Numbered from the stretch's first letter, positions 13,084 to 26,000 are shown. The stretch is 64,000 nt of DNA from Paragordius varius (GCA_964247055.1 OZ176055.1:4774001-4838000), one strand, 5' to 3'. Notes: generated by a model from the sequence alone, not told the origin. Numbers and translations: made by a program.

Positions 13084-13570
13084 GAAAATGAAGCGTAAAT
13101 CTTCTTTTGATTAAATAAAAACTAACTCAAAAAACAAAAATTATCTCAAAAAGCATCCGAAACAAAAATAAATTGATAAAACGTAAATCCGAATAAAACA
13201 CAATTAAAACGGATATACAACCAGCGAAACCCCTACAAAAAAATGAGCTAAAAAACGGAAAAATTAGGATTAACAAAATTGCTAAGAAGACGAATAAATT
13301 TAATGCATAAACCTAGAGAATCGTTAAAAAATAAAACCAATATTTCGCCAAAGGTAAAAAACGAAAATAAAAACTCAAAAACGGACATTATCCGCAAAAA
13401 CAAACAGTCCATACATAAAGCTTGTCACTCTGGTAATAAAACGTCCAAAAGGAATAAGAAAGTAAAGCAATAAACTTGCAAGAGCTGGGAAAAGGGTCAT
13501 AATCTGCCAGACATAATGGAATCTGCTTGGCCCCTATATTTTCTACCCATGTACACTATAATATATTTTT
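13084..13570 (+). other. Purine-rich stretch with lysine-rich broken frame, unrecognised
   Basis: The plus strand is strongly A/G-biased and encodes short lysine-rich frames, the longest at 13279-13473 (64 codons, with TDIIRKNKQSIHKACHSGNK). Past a single TAA, the same frame continues with KSWEKGHNLPDIMESAWPLY. It could be the wreck of a basic nuclear protein gene or biased noncoding DNA; I recognise no family. Confidence 0.2.
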
Positions 13571-14424
13571 AACGAAAGTGTTTGGTATTTAAATTTTTTA
13601 TAATGTCTGTACTTAATAAGTAAAAATCTGAATATTTGCATACAATTTAATTCAAAACAACTTTTTGAAATATGACTAACTTTATATTTATCTAATATTT
13701 TTATTTGACATTTATGTTAAACTTTGTGTAGATTTCCAATCCCTATCAACAATCGAATTATTAAATCATATTATCACAATATTTATTATAATGTATTTTA
13801 TGCTTGTCCTTACATCCGCTTATAATTAAAAAACAATGAGCGATTAAATCCTTTACTTTCGTGAAGGCCTAATGAAATCAATACAGCTGTACACTATTGT
13901 CCTTTTATATTTCATTAATTAACAATTTTCTAAATCAATATGTACTCAATATATCTCTTAGCCAAATATCAAAAATAAAATATTTACGGACAACAAAATT
14001 AAGTAAGTAAATTACTTTATTTTTTATAAAAAAGAGTTTATGAAAATCTGGTATATGAAGCTAACATCAATGTTAACTACTTTAAAAAAATGCATTCTTA
14101 TTACCCAAGTGAGCAAGATTCATTTCCAAAAAACACTCTGTAAGCATAAACAACCAGCAATCAAGTTGAAAATTGAATATTGGAAAAATAAATGTCATCT
14201 TAATGATGTTTAGTTAAATTATAATTGCATTAAATAAAGGAACATCTAATATTGTATTTTTATGGAAATTAAAAAGGCAATTAATTCCACAATTCTCTTA
14301 TTTTAACGCCAAACATTGCTCACCACTCATTTAGACATAAAGCTTCCCTTACATGAATAGTCGTAAACGAACGTAGTATTAAAGCGTCAAGAGACATAAT
14401 TCCTTCCTGATTAGTTCTTCAGAT
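13571..14424. other. Intergenic stretch, no supported gene
   Basis: AT-rich sequence without terminal repeats or recognisable exons. A minus-strand frame of about 25 codons near 14395 starting MSLDALILRSFTT looks slightly coding-like but matches nothing I know. Confidence 0.4.
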
Positions 14425-14425
14425 A

Positions 14426-14473
<48 letters not shown>

Positions 14474-14474
14474 A
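14425..14474. repeat. Compound (AT)n(GT)n microsatellite
   Basis: An uninterrupted run of TA dinucleotides passes directly into a run of TG dinucleotides, about 50 bp in all. Confidence 0.95.
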
Positions 14475-14767
14475 TAAATAACAAGGGGTTTCAGACACAC
14501 ATTTAAAGCGTCTCATGCATAATATGTAAACTGCCAGTTTATTATTAAACAAAATGCATGTTTACATTGAATATATGTTGAAAAAAATACTAAAATACAT
14601 ATGGCTATATTTTAGTTTTACATATATATTTTTTAACACTTCATAATCCTTTTACTTTTTTTCTTCCAGTTGACATGAGACCGATGTAAACGAATTCTGT
14701 TTTAAAAATTATTTTAGTAAAAAGTTAATGTTCTCATGTTTTTGTTAAAAACCTTATATTTTTACAG

Positions 14768-14859
14768 TTTTGCGACTAGAGTCTAAAATTGGGTCAGCTC
14801 CAAAACACGATGGAAACGAACAGCTGATTTTAAAATCTTATAAAGTTTTTGCTGGTTAA
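14768..14859 (+). CDS. Possible terminal exon of an unidentified gene
   Basis: A good acceptor (TTTTTACAG) precedes a frame of about 29 codons, starting LRLESKIGSAPKHDGNEQ and ending KVFAG before TAA. The composition is less AT-driven than in chance frames nearby. I found no upstream exon with matching phase; a short segment at 14670-14685 sits between good splice sites but its phase does not fit. No family recognised. Confidence 0.2.
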
Positions 14860-15021
14860 ATGTAGCTTGAAAACTTATTCAGGTAAAATACTTACATTTT
14901 CCATAATATAAATTTATTTGTTGTTGCATTAGTGATTTAAAAATTTATGGGAAAATGGCATTAAAAAAGAGTAGAGTATTTTTTACAATTTTTAGAAAAA
15001 AATTGTGGAATGCGCCTAAAA

Positions 15022-17448
15022 CAGTGGTACTCACCAAAAAAATTTGACGGGCCAAATAAATATTTTTTTTTCGAGGGCCATGAACCTTATAATGGCAATT
15101 ATCCATAGCTATTTGACACATACGCACATATTTATACTCTAAATCAGCACAATGAATTTTTTGCGGGTCGCATGTAAATGCAGCTAAAAATTCGTTTTGC
15201 ACCATTTAGTTTTAAAAATTAAAATATATTGATAACAACATTTATTTTAATATTAACCAATAATTTTTGACAAATTTGGTTTCGCCTCATGGCAGGCCAT
15301 TCTTAATACGTCGTCCATATGATCATTAGTTAAGCGATATCTGTAAGTATTCTTGATATACTTCATTTTTGAATATGCCGTCTCACGCGTGTAAGTTGAT
15401 GGAAAAATAGTTAAGATAACTTGAGCACATTTTTTTATATTTTCATATTTATTTGGCACAACTTGCCAAAACTCTACATATCTTCTCTACGGTTTTCCTT
15501 AAATATAGCTTCCAAATTGGAATCATTTTTAAAATCAACGAATTCTTCAGTGATAACCGCCTGATCAAAACCGAAAAGCTCAAGTTGCTTAATGTTGGAT
15601 ATATCCATATGCCATGGATTTTCCACTAGTTTTAAGCAATTTTTTATATTTTTTAATTCTTTAAATATGAATTTTATCTCATTAGATAAAAATGTTAAAT
15701 GTTGTGTATTATTAAATTAATATCCGCGGTAAATTCCATATTTTCTTTATAAATCGTTTTAAGTGTAGGAAAATGTAGGAGTGTTTTATCTGTAAAATCT
15801 TGTTTATATATTATTAATTTTTCTTCAAAAGCAAATATATGATTAGCAAATTGGGTTTTTATTTTGCTCCCTTGGACTTGTATTAAAAGTACTAAGTTTA
15901 TAAGTAATGTCGCAAAGGTAGGCTAATAAAACCCACCATTTGTCACTATTAATTTCCTCGTCAAACTGTTATCTTTTATAAATAATAGAATTTCATGTCT
16001 TAAATCAAAAAATCTATTCAATACTTTGCTAAGGCCTAGCCATATCACAGCGGTGTACAAAAGAATATCATCAAACTCACTGTGGATATCTTTAAGAAGG
16101 TTTTTGAATTTACGGTGATTGAATTCTCTGCCACGGATGTAGTTAACTATATCCACCACCGTTTTAATTACTAAATTTAATGATTCATCTTTTACACGCG
16201 AAACCAAGTTTTGCTGATGAATAAAGCAGTGAAAGGATAATAGATTTTGCAAATTATATTTGTTTTAAAGAGGAATAAACCCTTTGTTTATTCCAATCAT
16301 AGAGGGACAGCCATCTGTGCAGATCGAAACCAATTTTTCATAGATATACCATTATTATCGAAAAAAGTGCTAATTACTTCAAGAAAATCACTGCCTTTTG
16401 TGGTATTATTCATTGGTAAAAATTTCAAATATTCCTCGTTGATTATGTTGTCGTTGCAAAATCTCACGAAGAGCGCACATTGAGATGTTGAACTTATATC
16501 AGTGCTAGAATCGATTGCAATACTGAAGTATTTGCAATTTTTCAGAGCCAATAATGTATTGTTAAAAATATATTTAGACATATCTTCAATGCGTCGAGCA
16601 CATGTTGAATCAGAAAGTTGAAGTTTTTTAATTTGCCTCATGATTTGATCTTTATTATGGAATTTATCAAATAAAAAAGTACCATTTATTAAACATTCTT
16701 TTATTAGTTGGGAATCAGTAAACGGTTTCATATTTTTTCCTAAAATATAGCAAATTTCATAGGAAGCTAATGTTACAGCTTTTTCCTTGGAAAAAGCTAT
16801 GGCCATAATAGATTTTTCTTTCTCGTATAATTCCTTAAAATTTTTATATTTTTCATTTCTTTCCTCAAGATTTTCTGGTAATTTATGAGAATGATGGATT
16901 TTAAAATGTCTTTCAATATTGTATTTTTTTATAATTATATCCTTGCATATAAGGCAGGTAGCAACACTGTTATTTAAAACGACAAAAAAATTATTTTCCC
17001 ATTCTTTTTTAAAGGAGCGATTTTCATCGGATAATTTACGTTTTTTGGCATTAGATGTCATCCTTTGAATTTATGTTTAAATATTATGTAAAAAAAATAG
17101 GAATATAAATTGAATTATGCTATAAAAAACAGGTCGAAATTTAATGATATTGAGTTGAAAATATTTTATGGGAATGAGTTTTAAAAATGATGCAGGATAG
17201 CAATGAAATGTATGTGCACTGGGTGAAAACAAAAAAGAAATGCAATAAAAATTTCAAAAAGAAAAGAAAAAAACAACGTGTGCCCATAAATCATAAATTT
17301 TAAAATCATTTTAAGGGAAATTTTTCTACATTTCAAATTGGGTAAAAAATAAATATTATTTAAAAAAAATTAAATATCAGTCATAGTGCATTTTTAAAGC
17401 ACACTTAGGGCCGCATGCGGCCCGCGGGCCGCGGTTTGAGTATCACTG
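15022..17448 (-). mobile_element. hAT DNA transposon, complete length but inactive transposase
   Basis: A 2427-bp element flanked by perfect 8-bp duplications GCCTAAAA (15014-15021 and 17449-17456). The ends are inverted: left CAGTGGTACTCA, right (reverse complement) CAGTGATACTCA, each followed by a GC-rich GGGCC segment. It carries one transposase gene on the minus strand, broken by frame changes and stops. Matching duplications and good termini suggest a fairly recent insertion compared with the MITEs around it. Confidence 0.93.
15253..17061 (-). pseudogene. hAT transposase (BED finger, GTF2IRD2/ZBED-like type), broken
   Basis: From 17061 downwards: a basic start, a BED-type zinc finger (residues about 34-60, with CLICKD and ERHFKIHH), then a hAT core with IAIDSSTDISST carrying the expected first catalytic aspartate (residue about 189). 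The frame changes near 16310, after which TDGCPSMIGINKGFIPL continues in another frame and meets a stop. The frame at 16252-15923 continues with FHCFIHQQNLVSRVKDESLN, and the C-terminal part at 15459-15253 has YTRETAYSKMKYIKNTYRYR. This domain order is typical of domesticated and active hAT transposases of the GTF2IRD2/SCAND3 kind. This copy cannot encode one continuous protein. Confidence 0.85.
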
Positions 17449-17470
17449 GCCTAAAAGGTTAACATTAAGG

Positions 17471-18490
17471 GTGGGGTGATAAAAAAGTCGCACTTGACTT
17501 GTAAGCCAAGTGTGGCAAGTTGAGCAAGATTACTTAAGCCAGCAAGTGTACACTTGAAGATCGGTGATAAAAAAAACACTTAAGTCAAGTCTTTTGCTTA
17601 TGAATGTAACATTTTTTTGCTACCCAATTCGAATTTTATGGAAACTTTTTTGATCATTTTCAGCCAATAAGGCACAAAAAGATAAACAATTAATACAATA
17701 TGCAATATTTAAGTTTTTCAAACTCATTGGCACTTATCTTATTTAATATTATAGAGTATTCTAAATTTTGAGCCTGGTAATAATTTTTAGATTGATGAAA
17801 CCATTCGCCCTTAAAACACTTTCCATTATTTTACCACACTACTTATTTTGTTTAGAGTCCAGTTGCAAAAATAATGGGAAGATTGTTCATACAATATAAC
17901 CTATTATTATTTTTAATTGATTATCAACATTACATTCGAAAAAAATTTATGATGAAATAAATTCTTTACATTAGTTATTAGTAAAGTAACCTTTAGCGTT
18001 TAAATGAAGATTGGAAATTTAATAAGAATAATATTTATTTATTAAGTTTAAGAAATTTTCGAGAATCAAACTTTTTTTCTTTCACGAAATAGATAATTTA
18101 GCAAAGTTTTATAAGCCATGATTAGCAGAATTTTTCAAAAAATTTATACACTTTTGTATCCACCCAATGAATAGATTAATTAACCAAAATTTATCAAATT
18201 AACAATTTATAGCATTAACAACGGTTTGAATTACATATAAAACCTTATTTTTATACATAAATAGTTTCCAAAATAATTTTATCCATATTTTTAAATCTGT
18301 CAAGTGTGCCCTGCACCACACTTGCAAAATCTATAAGTTTTATTTGATCATATGATTTTTTATCACCTCCATATCAAGTTTTCATGTTTGACTTAAGTCG
18401 TGTAATGCTAAATTCTTTTTATCACATGAAAGCAAGCCATGACTTGCAAAACTTGCAAGTCAAGACAAAAAATTTTTTTTATTACCCCAC
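17471..18490. mobile_element. 1-kb MITE with GTGGGGT termini and CTTGACTTG subterminal repeats
   Basis: The left end GTGGGGTGATAAAAAA and the reverse complement of the right end, GTGGGGTAATAAAAAAAA, form inverted repeats. Both ends then carry clustered ACTTGACTTG / CTTGCAAGTC-like motifs. It lies 14 bp beyond the right target duplication of the neighbouring hAT copy. I could not define a target duplication, so the superfamily is unassigned. No coding capacity. Confidence 0.65.
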
Positions 18491-18799
18491 AAAATAAGCT
18501 TTAATATTAGCCTTAAAATTAAATTGCTAATAATATAGTATAGAAACTGCGTCTAAAATCGGCGGTAAAAAATAATCTGATAATATATATTGTGATAGGT
18601 GAATGTATTATTATTGGTGCTTTTGGGCTTTACGAGTGATATAACAAGGTTATTTACTTTTTTGTGGTAAGTGCTCCAGATGAGAAAATGGCAAAATATA
18701 CGAACATTTTTTAAAATAAATATTTTGGTAAAAGCTAATTACTTCAAGAAAAAGTATCACTAAAATATTAACAAATCTATAAAAAGCAAAACACTAAAC

Positions 18800-21720
18800 T
18801 TTAATTTATTCATGTGGGGTCCAAAAGTCCCAAATCTTTTTGCTCTTCTAAAATTGGCTAGTTCTCTGAAAATTCCAGATTCGCACGGTAAAATCTAAGA
18901 ATATAGCAATTAAAATATTTTATAAATAACCCATATTTTTTACTTAATTTTATCAAATTTTGTTGAAGCGTACTTCATACATTTTTGAGATAGGATGAAT
19001 TTTAATAATAAAAAACACTTTTTCTCTATAATTTGATGATGCTAACATTCTTGTTCCACAATAAACGTTTACTTAAAACTTTGCTGAATTTATGTAAAAA
19101 ACACAATTAATTACCATATATTTGAAGACGAATAAATAATACTTTAATAATCCTTGAGGTTATAGAAATGTTCAGTATCATTAAATGATTAAATGTTTTA
19201 CCGTTTCCATCATCCTCAAAAATGTATGAGGCATGCTTCAATAAAGTTTGACAAAAATCAATTTTTATATGCATTTTTTCACAAATTTTGGTTGATATCA
19301 AAATGTAGATATTAAACATTTTATGGCGCAATCCCTGCATTTTTGCGTTTATTTAAAACTTGGATACAGCACATTCATTTCAGTGCTTCGATTAAAATCA
19401 TGGTAGTTAGATACCCCAGGCCTGTTTAAAATTAAATACATTAAATATGAAATAAATCGAAAACATGGCAAAATTTTGCACTTATTTAACATTAATAAAC
19501 CGAGTATAAATATTTTTATTCAAAAATACTTGATATTACTTATTTGAATGCAAAACGGAAAGGTAAAAATTGTTAACGTAACATATGTGTATTGGCTAAA
19601 TAAGAAAATATAAAATAAACCACTTTTTCTATTTTTATCAATGTTAGATTTGATTTAATTAAAAATTTGCTTTAATTTTAACGTTAGAATCAAATCTCGA
19701 TATTTTGTAAAAAATTTGTAAAATAAAACTGGCGTCGAAGTAGTTTGACATAAAACCTTTTTTTTAAAAACAAAATTTTATTGAGATATTTTGGCATATT
19801 TCTATAATTTTTATTAGGATAGCATAAATCTAAATTGGGACCGTTTCCTTTAGTAGTTTTATAAAATCCTAACATAAATTTAGCTGGGGTATTTAGATAC
19901 CCCAATTTGAATCGAAGTGTCAAGAGAACCACCCATATTAGAAGAGCAAAAAATTTTGGGACTTCCGGAGCTCAAATCTAAAAATTAAATTTTTCAATTG
20001 TTGTGCTTTTTATAGGTAGTTTTTAATGTATTTTATCAATTTTTAGAATGAAGCATTTGGCTTTCACCAATTCTTTTTATTTAGTTTATTTTTTGATCTG
20101 GATCACTAACAGAAAGTAATTAACACCATGATAATCCAGATGCATTATCCTCTCAGAATATTACCATTTTACCAGCAAATTTTCGAATTTTGGTTCAAAT
20201 ATCAGCGGTTTGATCCTATTATGTTTTGGGGCTATCCAAATTTGGGTATAAGTTAAAAAATGTATAAATTCTAAGTTCTTATCTAATATAGGAGAAGAGG
20301 TTTAGATAAAATTTAATACTTCGATTGAAATTGGGGTATACTTTAGTAAAGGGTAAAAATTTAGAGACATGTGTGCATAAGCTAAATGCAGCAAAATATA
20401 CCACTTTTTCTGTTTATTTTAATGTTAAATGTGATTTTAATAAAAAAGAAAACTCAATTTCAGCCTAAAAATCAAATAAATACGATGCAAAAATGATGTG
20501 AAATAAAATGCCATTCAAGTAGTTTGATGCGGAATTTTCCTCCAAAACTAAATTTTGTTTACATATTTTGGTTTATTTATATCATTTTATTTAGGATAGA
20601 AGCATAAATTTAAATTAAACCGTTTCTTTCAGTAGTTTTTTAAAAATATCACTATATTAATTGTCTGGGGTATTTAAATACCCTAATTTAAATTGAAGTG
20701 TTAAAAATAATACAAAATAAAACAATTTTCTCTTTCTTTCAATGTTAGAAGGGATTTAAATGAAAAATAAATTTAAGCTTGGCTTTTTAACACTTTGGTT
20801 CGAATTGGGGTATCTAAATACTCCAGACTAAATTTCAGTTAGGATTTTTAAAAAACTAGTGAAGGAAACAGTTCCAATTTGAATTCATACGTCTATCCTA
20901 ATAAAAATTATATAAATATGCCAAAATATCTAAATAAAATTTGGTTTTGAAAAAATAGTTCCATGTCAAACTGACGCCATTTTTTTTACAAAATTTTTGC
21001 AAAAAATCGTCTTCATTTAATTTTAAGGGTAAAATTAAAGCTAATATTTTATTTAAAATACATACATTGATAGAAATAGAAAAAGTGGTTTATTTTGTAT
21101 TATTTTTCAATTTTACCAGTGCACATATGTCACGTTAACCAAATTTTTACCTTTCGGTTTTAGCTTAAAATAAGTAATATCAAGTATTTTTGAATAAAAT
21201 TTTTTATATATTTCGGTTTATTAATGTTATATAAATGCAAAATTTTGCCATGGTTTCGATTCCTTCCATACTTTTTAAAGAATTTAATTTTAAACAGGCT
21301 AGGGTAAACTACCCCAATTTGAATCGAATGAATAAAATGAATGTGTTGCATCCAATTAAAATAAAAATGGCATCGAGCAGTTTAATATCGGGCTTTTGTA
21401 AAAACTAAATTTTATTTAGAGATTTCGGCTTATATATATATTTTGTATTAGGAGAAGTATAAATTTTAGTTGGGGCCGTTTCTTTCAGTAGCTTTTTAAA
21501 ATATATACTTAATATAGTCTGGGGTATTTAGATGTCTCAGTTTGAATCGAAGTGCTCAAAAGCCGCCTAAAGAAACGGTCCAAATTAAAATTTATGCTTC
21601 AATCCTAATTAGAATTATATAATCCGAAATAACATAATAAAATTTAGTTAAGAAAAAATACAAATCGACGCCTTTTTTATTTTACAATATTTTTCTTAAT
21701 AAAAAGAAAAAATGGCGGCG
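18800..21720. repeat. Nest of palindromic MITEs with GGGGTATxTAxATACCCC junctions
   Basis: Units of roughly 500 bp occur in both orientations. Shared landmarks include GATACCCCAGGCCTGTT, AAAATTTTGCACTTATTTAA, ATTCAAAAATACTTGATATT, AAAATTTTATTGAGATATTT and TGGGACCGTTTCCTT. Where units abut, the ends make palindromes such as GGGGTATTTAGATACCCC (near 19889). The left part (18800-19340 against 19340-19975) also folds back on itself. A further copy lies in AQR at about 24415-24905. It looks like repeated insertion of one family into itself. Confidence 0.6.
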
Positions 21721-22481
21721 AAAAAAATTGGCAGAATTTTGTATAAAATTATCTTTTTTTCTATCATACGCCTAAAAAGCTAAAAAAGCATATTTATATA
21801 GGAGCCCTATACTATTTTTTAATTATGTAAATTATAATGGGACTGGAAAACCCAAGAGATGTGTTATTACAGATTACCTCTGGGGTAGTTTTATATCGCG
21901 CGATTTCTAATTTGATATCTTAAAGCTGTTTAATATATTAGTCTGAATTTAAGTACACTTTTTAGTATTTTATTCGTATTATATAATTTTTTAAAAAATG
22001 TAAAATTGTAAAAAAATTCTCATCTTACACTCTTTGCAGCTATTTTTTATTTTTTGAACCGCTAATGCAACAAGCAAATAATTGTATATTACGGTTAGAA
22101 AATGTAATAACTTTAAAAGGCTTCAAAATTCTTTTAACGAGTAAAAATTGGATATATTTTGATTTTAATATTAATGCTCGTTTCAATTGTGTTTCGGAGC
22201 TGCAATATTAGTCTCTATAAGTAATAAAAGTATATAAAATGTAAGCTTTTTATGAAAGACATGAGACTATTTGTTTAAGTGTTAACTATTATAACTTACA
22301 TATGATTTACAGCACATTCAAGCTCTGTGATAAAATTCGAATAATTAAACTAAGATAAAAAATGAAAAAGTAATGGCGTATAATATAAAAGCAAAGGCCA
22401 TATTAACGTTGGCAAATTCTATATTTTTAAATAATTTTTATTATAAATAAAAAGTAAAATTAACAATTTTTTCTATTGGTC
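21721..22481. other. Region upstream of AQR, nothing else identified
   Basis: AT-rich sequence between the MITE nest and the first recognised AQR exon. It should contain the AQR promoter and any 5' untranslated exon, but no motif stands out. Confidence 0.4.
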
Positions 22482-23050
22482 ATGGTTTTTATAAAAACAG
22501 TCAAAACACATTTTTTAGCTGAACTAACATGGAATTCAAAAACCCTACAACATTTAATCGGGATCAAATACTTTCGATGTACAATGATATATTTATGGGG
22601 TAAAATAAAATGTTTATTTAGAAATAAAATTAATACAACAAAAATACATTTTTTAGAGTTTTCACAAATTTTGGAAGAATATTTATGGCCAAATTATAGT
22701 CACATCACAGTATATATATATATATATTATATATAGACATCAAAAGAGTATATAATATTAATAGTTGCTATTACAAACGAAAAGATCAGGCAAAAAATTG
22801 CAGCCTTAAAAGTTTTTTTAAAAATAAAACCTAGGTATTTGAATGCGAATCACGTTTTGAATTATTTTTCCATGAATTCCTTAAACTTTTTTCAGAGGAT
22901 ATTAAATTTGCGGAACTTACACAATTGATATACTTTTTAAATTATGCATTCAACAGTCTGGTATATCTTAAATAATTTTAGGAAATACAATATGTTCGAA
23001 AGTACACACAGAAAATGGTGTCGTTAATTACCTGGAAATTTATTCGTGAG
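22482..23050 (+). CDS. AQR: AQR exons 1-5 (N-terminal helical domain), separated by 21-27 nt introns
   Basis: Exons 22482-22599, 22622-22709, 22737-22811, 22835-22960, 22982-23050, with introns of 22, 27, 23 and 21 nt. Exon 2 has [16 protein letters not shown] (human LEFSQYLENYLWMNYS); exon 3 [20 protein letters not shown]; exon 4 ends in [12 protein letters not shown]; exon 5 [18 protein letters not shown]. Exon 1 is the weak point: the first part reads [10 protein letters not shown] in one frame and the rest [19 protein letters not shown] in another, so a one-base frame change (assembly error, polymorphism or lesion) lies near 22530-22545, or the true start is the downstream ATG near 22530. 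Confidence 0.85.
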
Positions 23051-26000
23051 GTATGGTATCTGTTATTATTCCGCTACATATTTTATATCATAAAAAATAT
23101 GGTTTATTTTTATTATATGAAAAGCTCTTTTAGCTCTTCTTTATGACCCCCTTCCTATGTGCGTTTTTTTTAAAAATAGCATATACTTATTAGATCATGA
23201 TGACAGTTATGATCGTATAAAAATGAGAACATCTACTCTAAATTATAATTCTCTTTAAAATAATTTTTATATCTAGGATAGTATTAATTCTTATATATAT
23301 AATTTTATATTTTTTAAAAAGGGGTCATTATGCGGATAATGTCAAATGTCTTTTCACAATCGGGTTAATTTGTTTATATATTATTATTTTTCATCCTGTT
23401 GCCGCTATTTTTTTTAAAACCTGTCAATAAAATATATTTATGGTTTTTAACAACAAATTTACTTTTAATACACTCAATAATACAAGCAACTTTTAAATAT
23501 GGCACTATGATCAGTATCTTTAAATCAGAACTTTTAATTTATTCAAAATTTTAATTCGGGAGTTTTAAAACATAAAATGTACAAACTGCATTTTGAATCG
23601 TATCTAATTACATCAATTATAAAATTATGTTAATAGACAAAATTGTTTAACACTAGCTTTGATTGATAACACCTTATAAAATCTTTTTGTTGAGCATTAC
23701 AAAATAATAAGGGAAAACTACAAAATTATATTCGGTGATGCAACAAAGCAAAAATATAATATGACATGGTTCAAACCACTCTCAATGACAAATGGTTTTA
23801 ACTTATCATTTGTTAAGAGAAAAGAAACAACAATAAACGTTTTTAAAAATTGTATATAAAGAACCATTTTATCCATACTAATTTTTATATATTTTTTTGC
23901 GCTGAGGACGGACACACGTTAAAATGTCCGAAACCGTTCGCGAATTTTATTTATTCTATGATATGTTTTAAATAAATTTCTATATTTTTATACTATTCAC
24001 GTGTCGAAAATAATTTATATTCTTCAAAAATATAATAACCAAATATTGGGCTAGACACTTTCTAACCCGCATTAATTAACGAAATGAATATGGATTCGCT
24101 TTAATGTTGTTTATTTTTATAATTAAATATGTATATTTTATATTGTTTTATTAATAATGAATCACACAATCAGAATCGCCGAGAACAAGAATTTAGAAAA
24201 ATCCCTAAATTAAGGAAACTATACAATGCTTTCTTAAAAAAGGATGCTGCTGATACTCTTAACAAACCTCATGAAACAATTTACCAATCATTTTTGCGTA
24301 ATTTAATGGACAACTTTTTACACGTTGTTCTGCGAGGTTTATCAATATTTTGTTTGCTTATAATTTTATCACTCTCAAATATATTACACAATGTGCCAAA
24401 TTTTTCGATTTAACACTTGGATACAACACACTCATTAGGGGTAGTTGGATACCCCAGGCCTGTTAAAAATTAAATACTTTAAAAAGTATGGAAGGAATCG
24501 AAACCATGGCAAAATTTTGCACTTATATAACATTAATAAACCAAAATATTTAAAAAATTAATTCAAAAATACTTGATATTACTTATTTTAAGCTAAAACC
24601 GAAACGTAAAAATTTCGTCAACGTGACATGTATAAAATTGTAAAATTAAAAAATAATACAAAATAAACCGCTTTTTCTATTTATATCAATGTTAGATGTC
24701 ATTTATATAAAAAATTAGTTTTAGTTTTACGCTTAAAATTAAATGAAGACGATATTTTGCAAAAATTTTGTACAATAAAAATGGCGGCGAAGTAGAAACT
24801 TTTTTTTCAAAACAAAATTTTATCAAGATATTTTGGCATATTTATATAAATTTTATCAGGATAGAAGCATAAATTTAAATTGGGACCGTTTTCTTCAGTA
24901 GTTTAAGTTTTAAAGTTTTTGGAAAAAAAGGGTCACTTATTAGAATTTTATAATGGTTAAAAACAGATTCATAATTTATAAATTATTTTTAATAGAAACG
25001 TTTTTTTAAACCAAGTTGTTTTGTTTCCCTTAGATATCGATTCAAAAATTATTAAATGTATATCTGCGAACGACAAAAATTTGTGCAAGGAATTATCTGT
25101 GCCTATCAAATATGCTGAGCATTTTTTGGAATTGTTAATTGATTTAGAGGCTCATTTACCTAACAGAAGATTCTTCAATATTGTGTTGGATGATTTCCAT
25201 TTCATAACAAGTTGCGATTTGAGTCATTTGAATTATGCGTCGAAAGGAAAACATCATTTTAAAATTTCCACCATAATCACGAATGACTCAAATAAAGTAT
25301 TTAATGAATTACACTCGCGATGCAAGTTATTTGGTCAGGTATATATTTATTTCTACGGTATATAATGCTATTTCGAACATATTTAAATTTTTTTATATAT
25401 TTAGCTTTTGGATAATCTTAAATTTTATCATTCATTTGAGATCGATGATATATCAGGCGAACCTTACACAGAGGACGAAATGATTAATTATCATTATGAA
25501 AAATTATCTAAACTTCAAGTATTAAAATATTTTATAATACAAATTTTTATATTTATATGCATAAATTCTTTTTATAATTAGAAAATATGCTTTAAAAACT
25601 ACAAATCGATACCAATTTTATTGAAATTTGCGCTGTCCAACATATCTGCCATTGGTATGCGCTCATCTCTCTATCAAATGTTCAATCATTTGCCTATAAA
25701 TATTCTCCAAAAAATCTCTTACGATTTAAATTTTATTAGTCATGAAGAATACACAGAATCATCAGATACGCACAAAACTTTAATTTATTTGCCCAAATAT
25801 GTTGAACTGAAAGATTTTTTGGTTGAATTATTGGTAATTATTATCTTTTCCATTTATATAATTTTTGATGTTGAACTCTAAATAAAGGTTTTAATATATT
25901 TTAATTTAAGATGGTTAATATTTTGTACTTACGTTAATACTTAAAGCGAGTAATTTACAGTCACTTTTTATTATTATTGCCGTTTTTTGTCAAACTGTAT

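Noticed and set aside
14670-14685. Possible 16-nt microexon between good splice sites before the orphan exon
   Set aside because: Its only open frame leaves a phase that does not match the exon at 14768.
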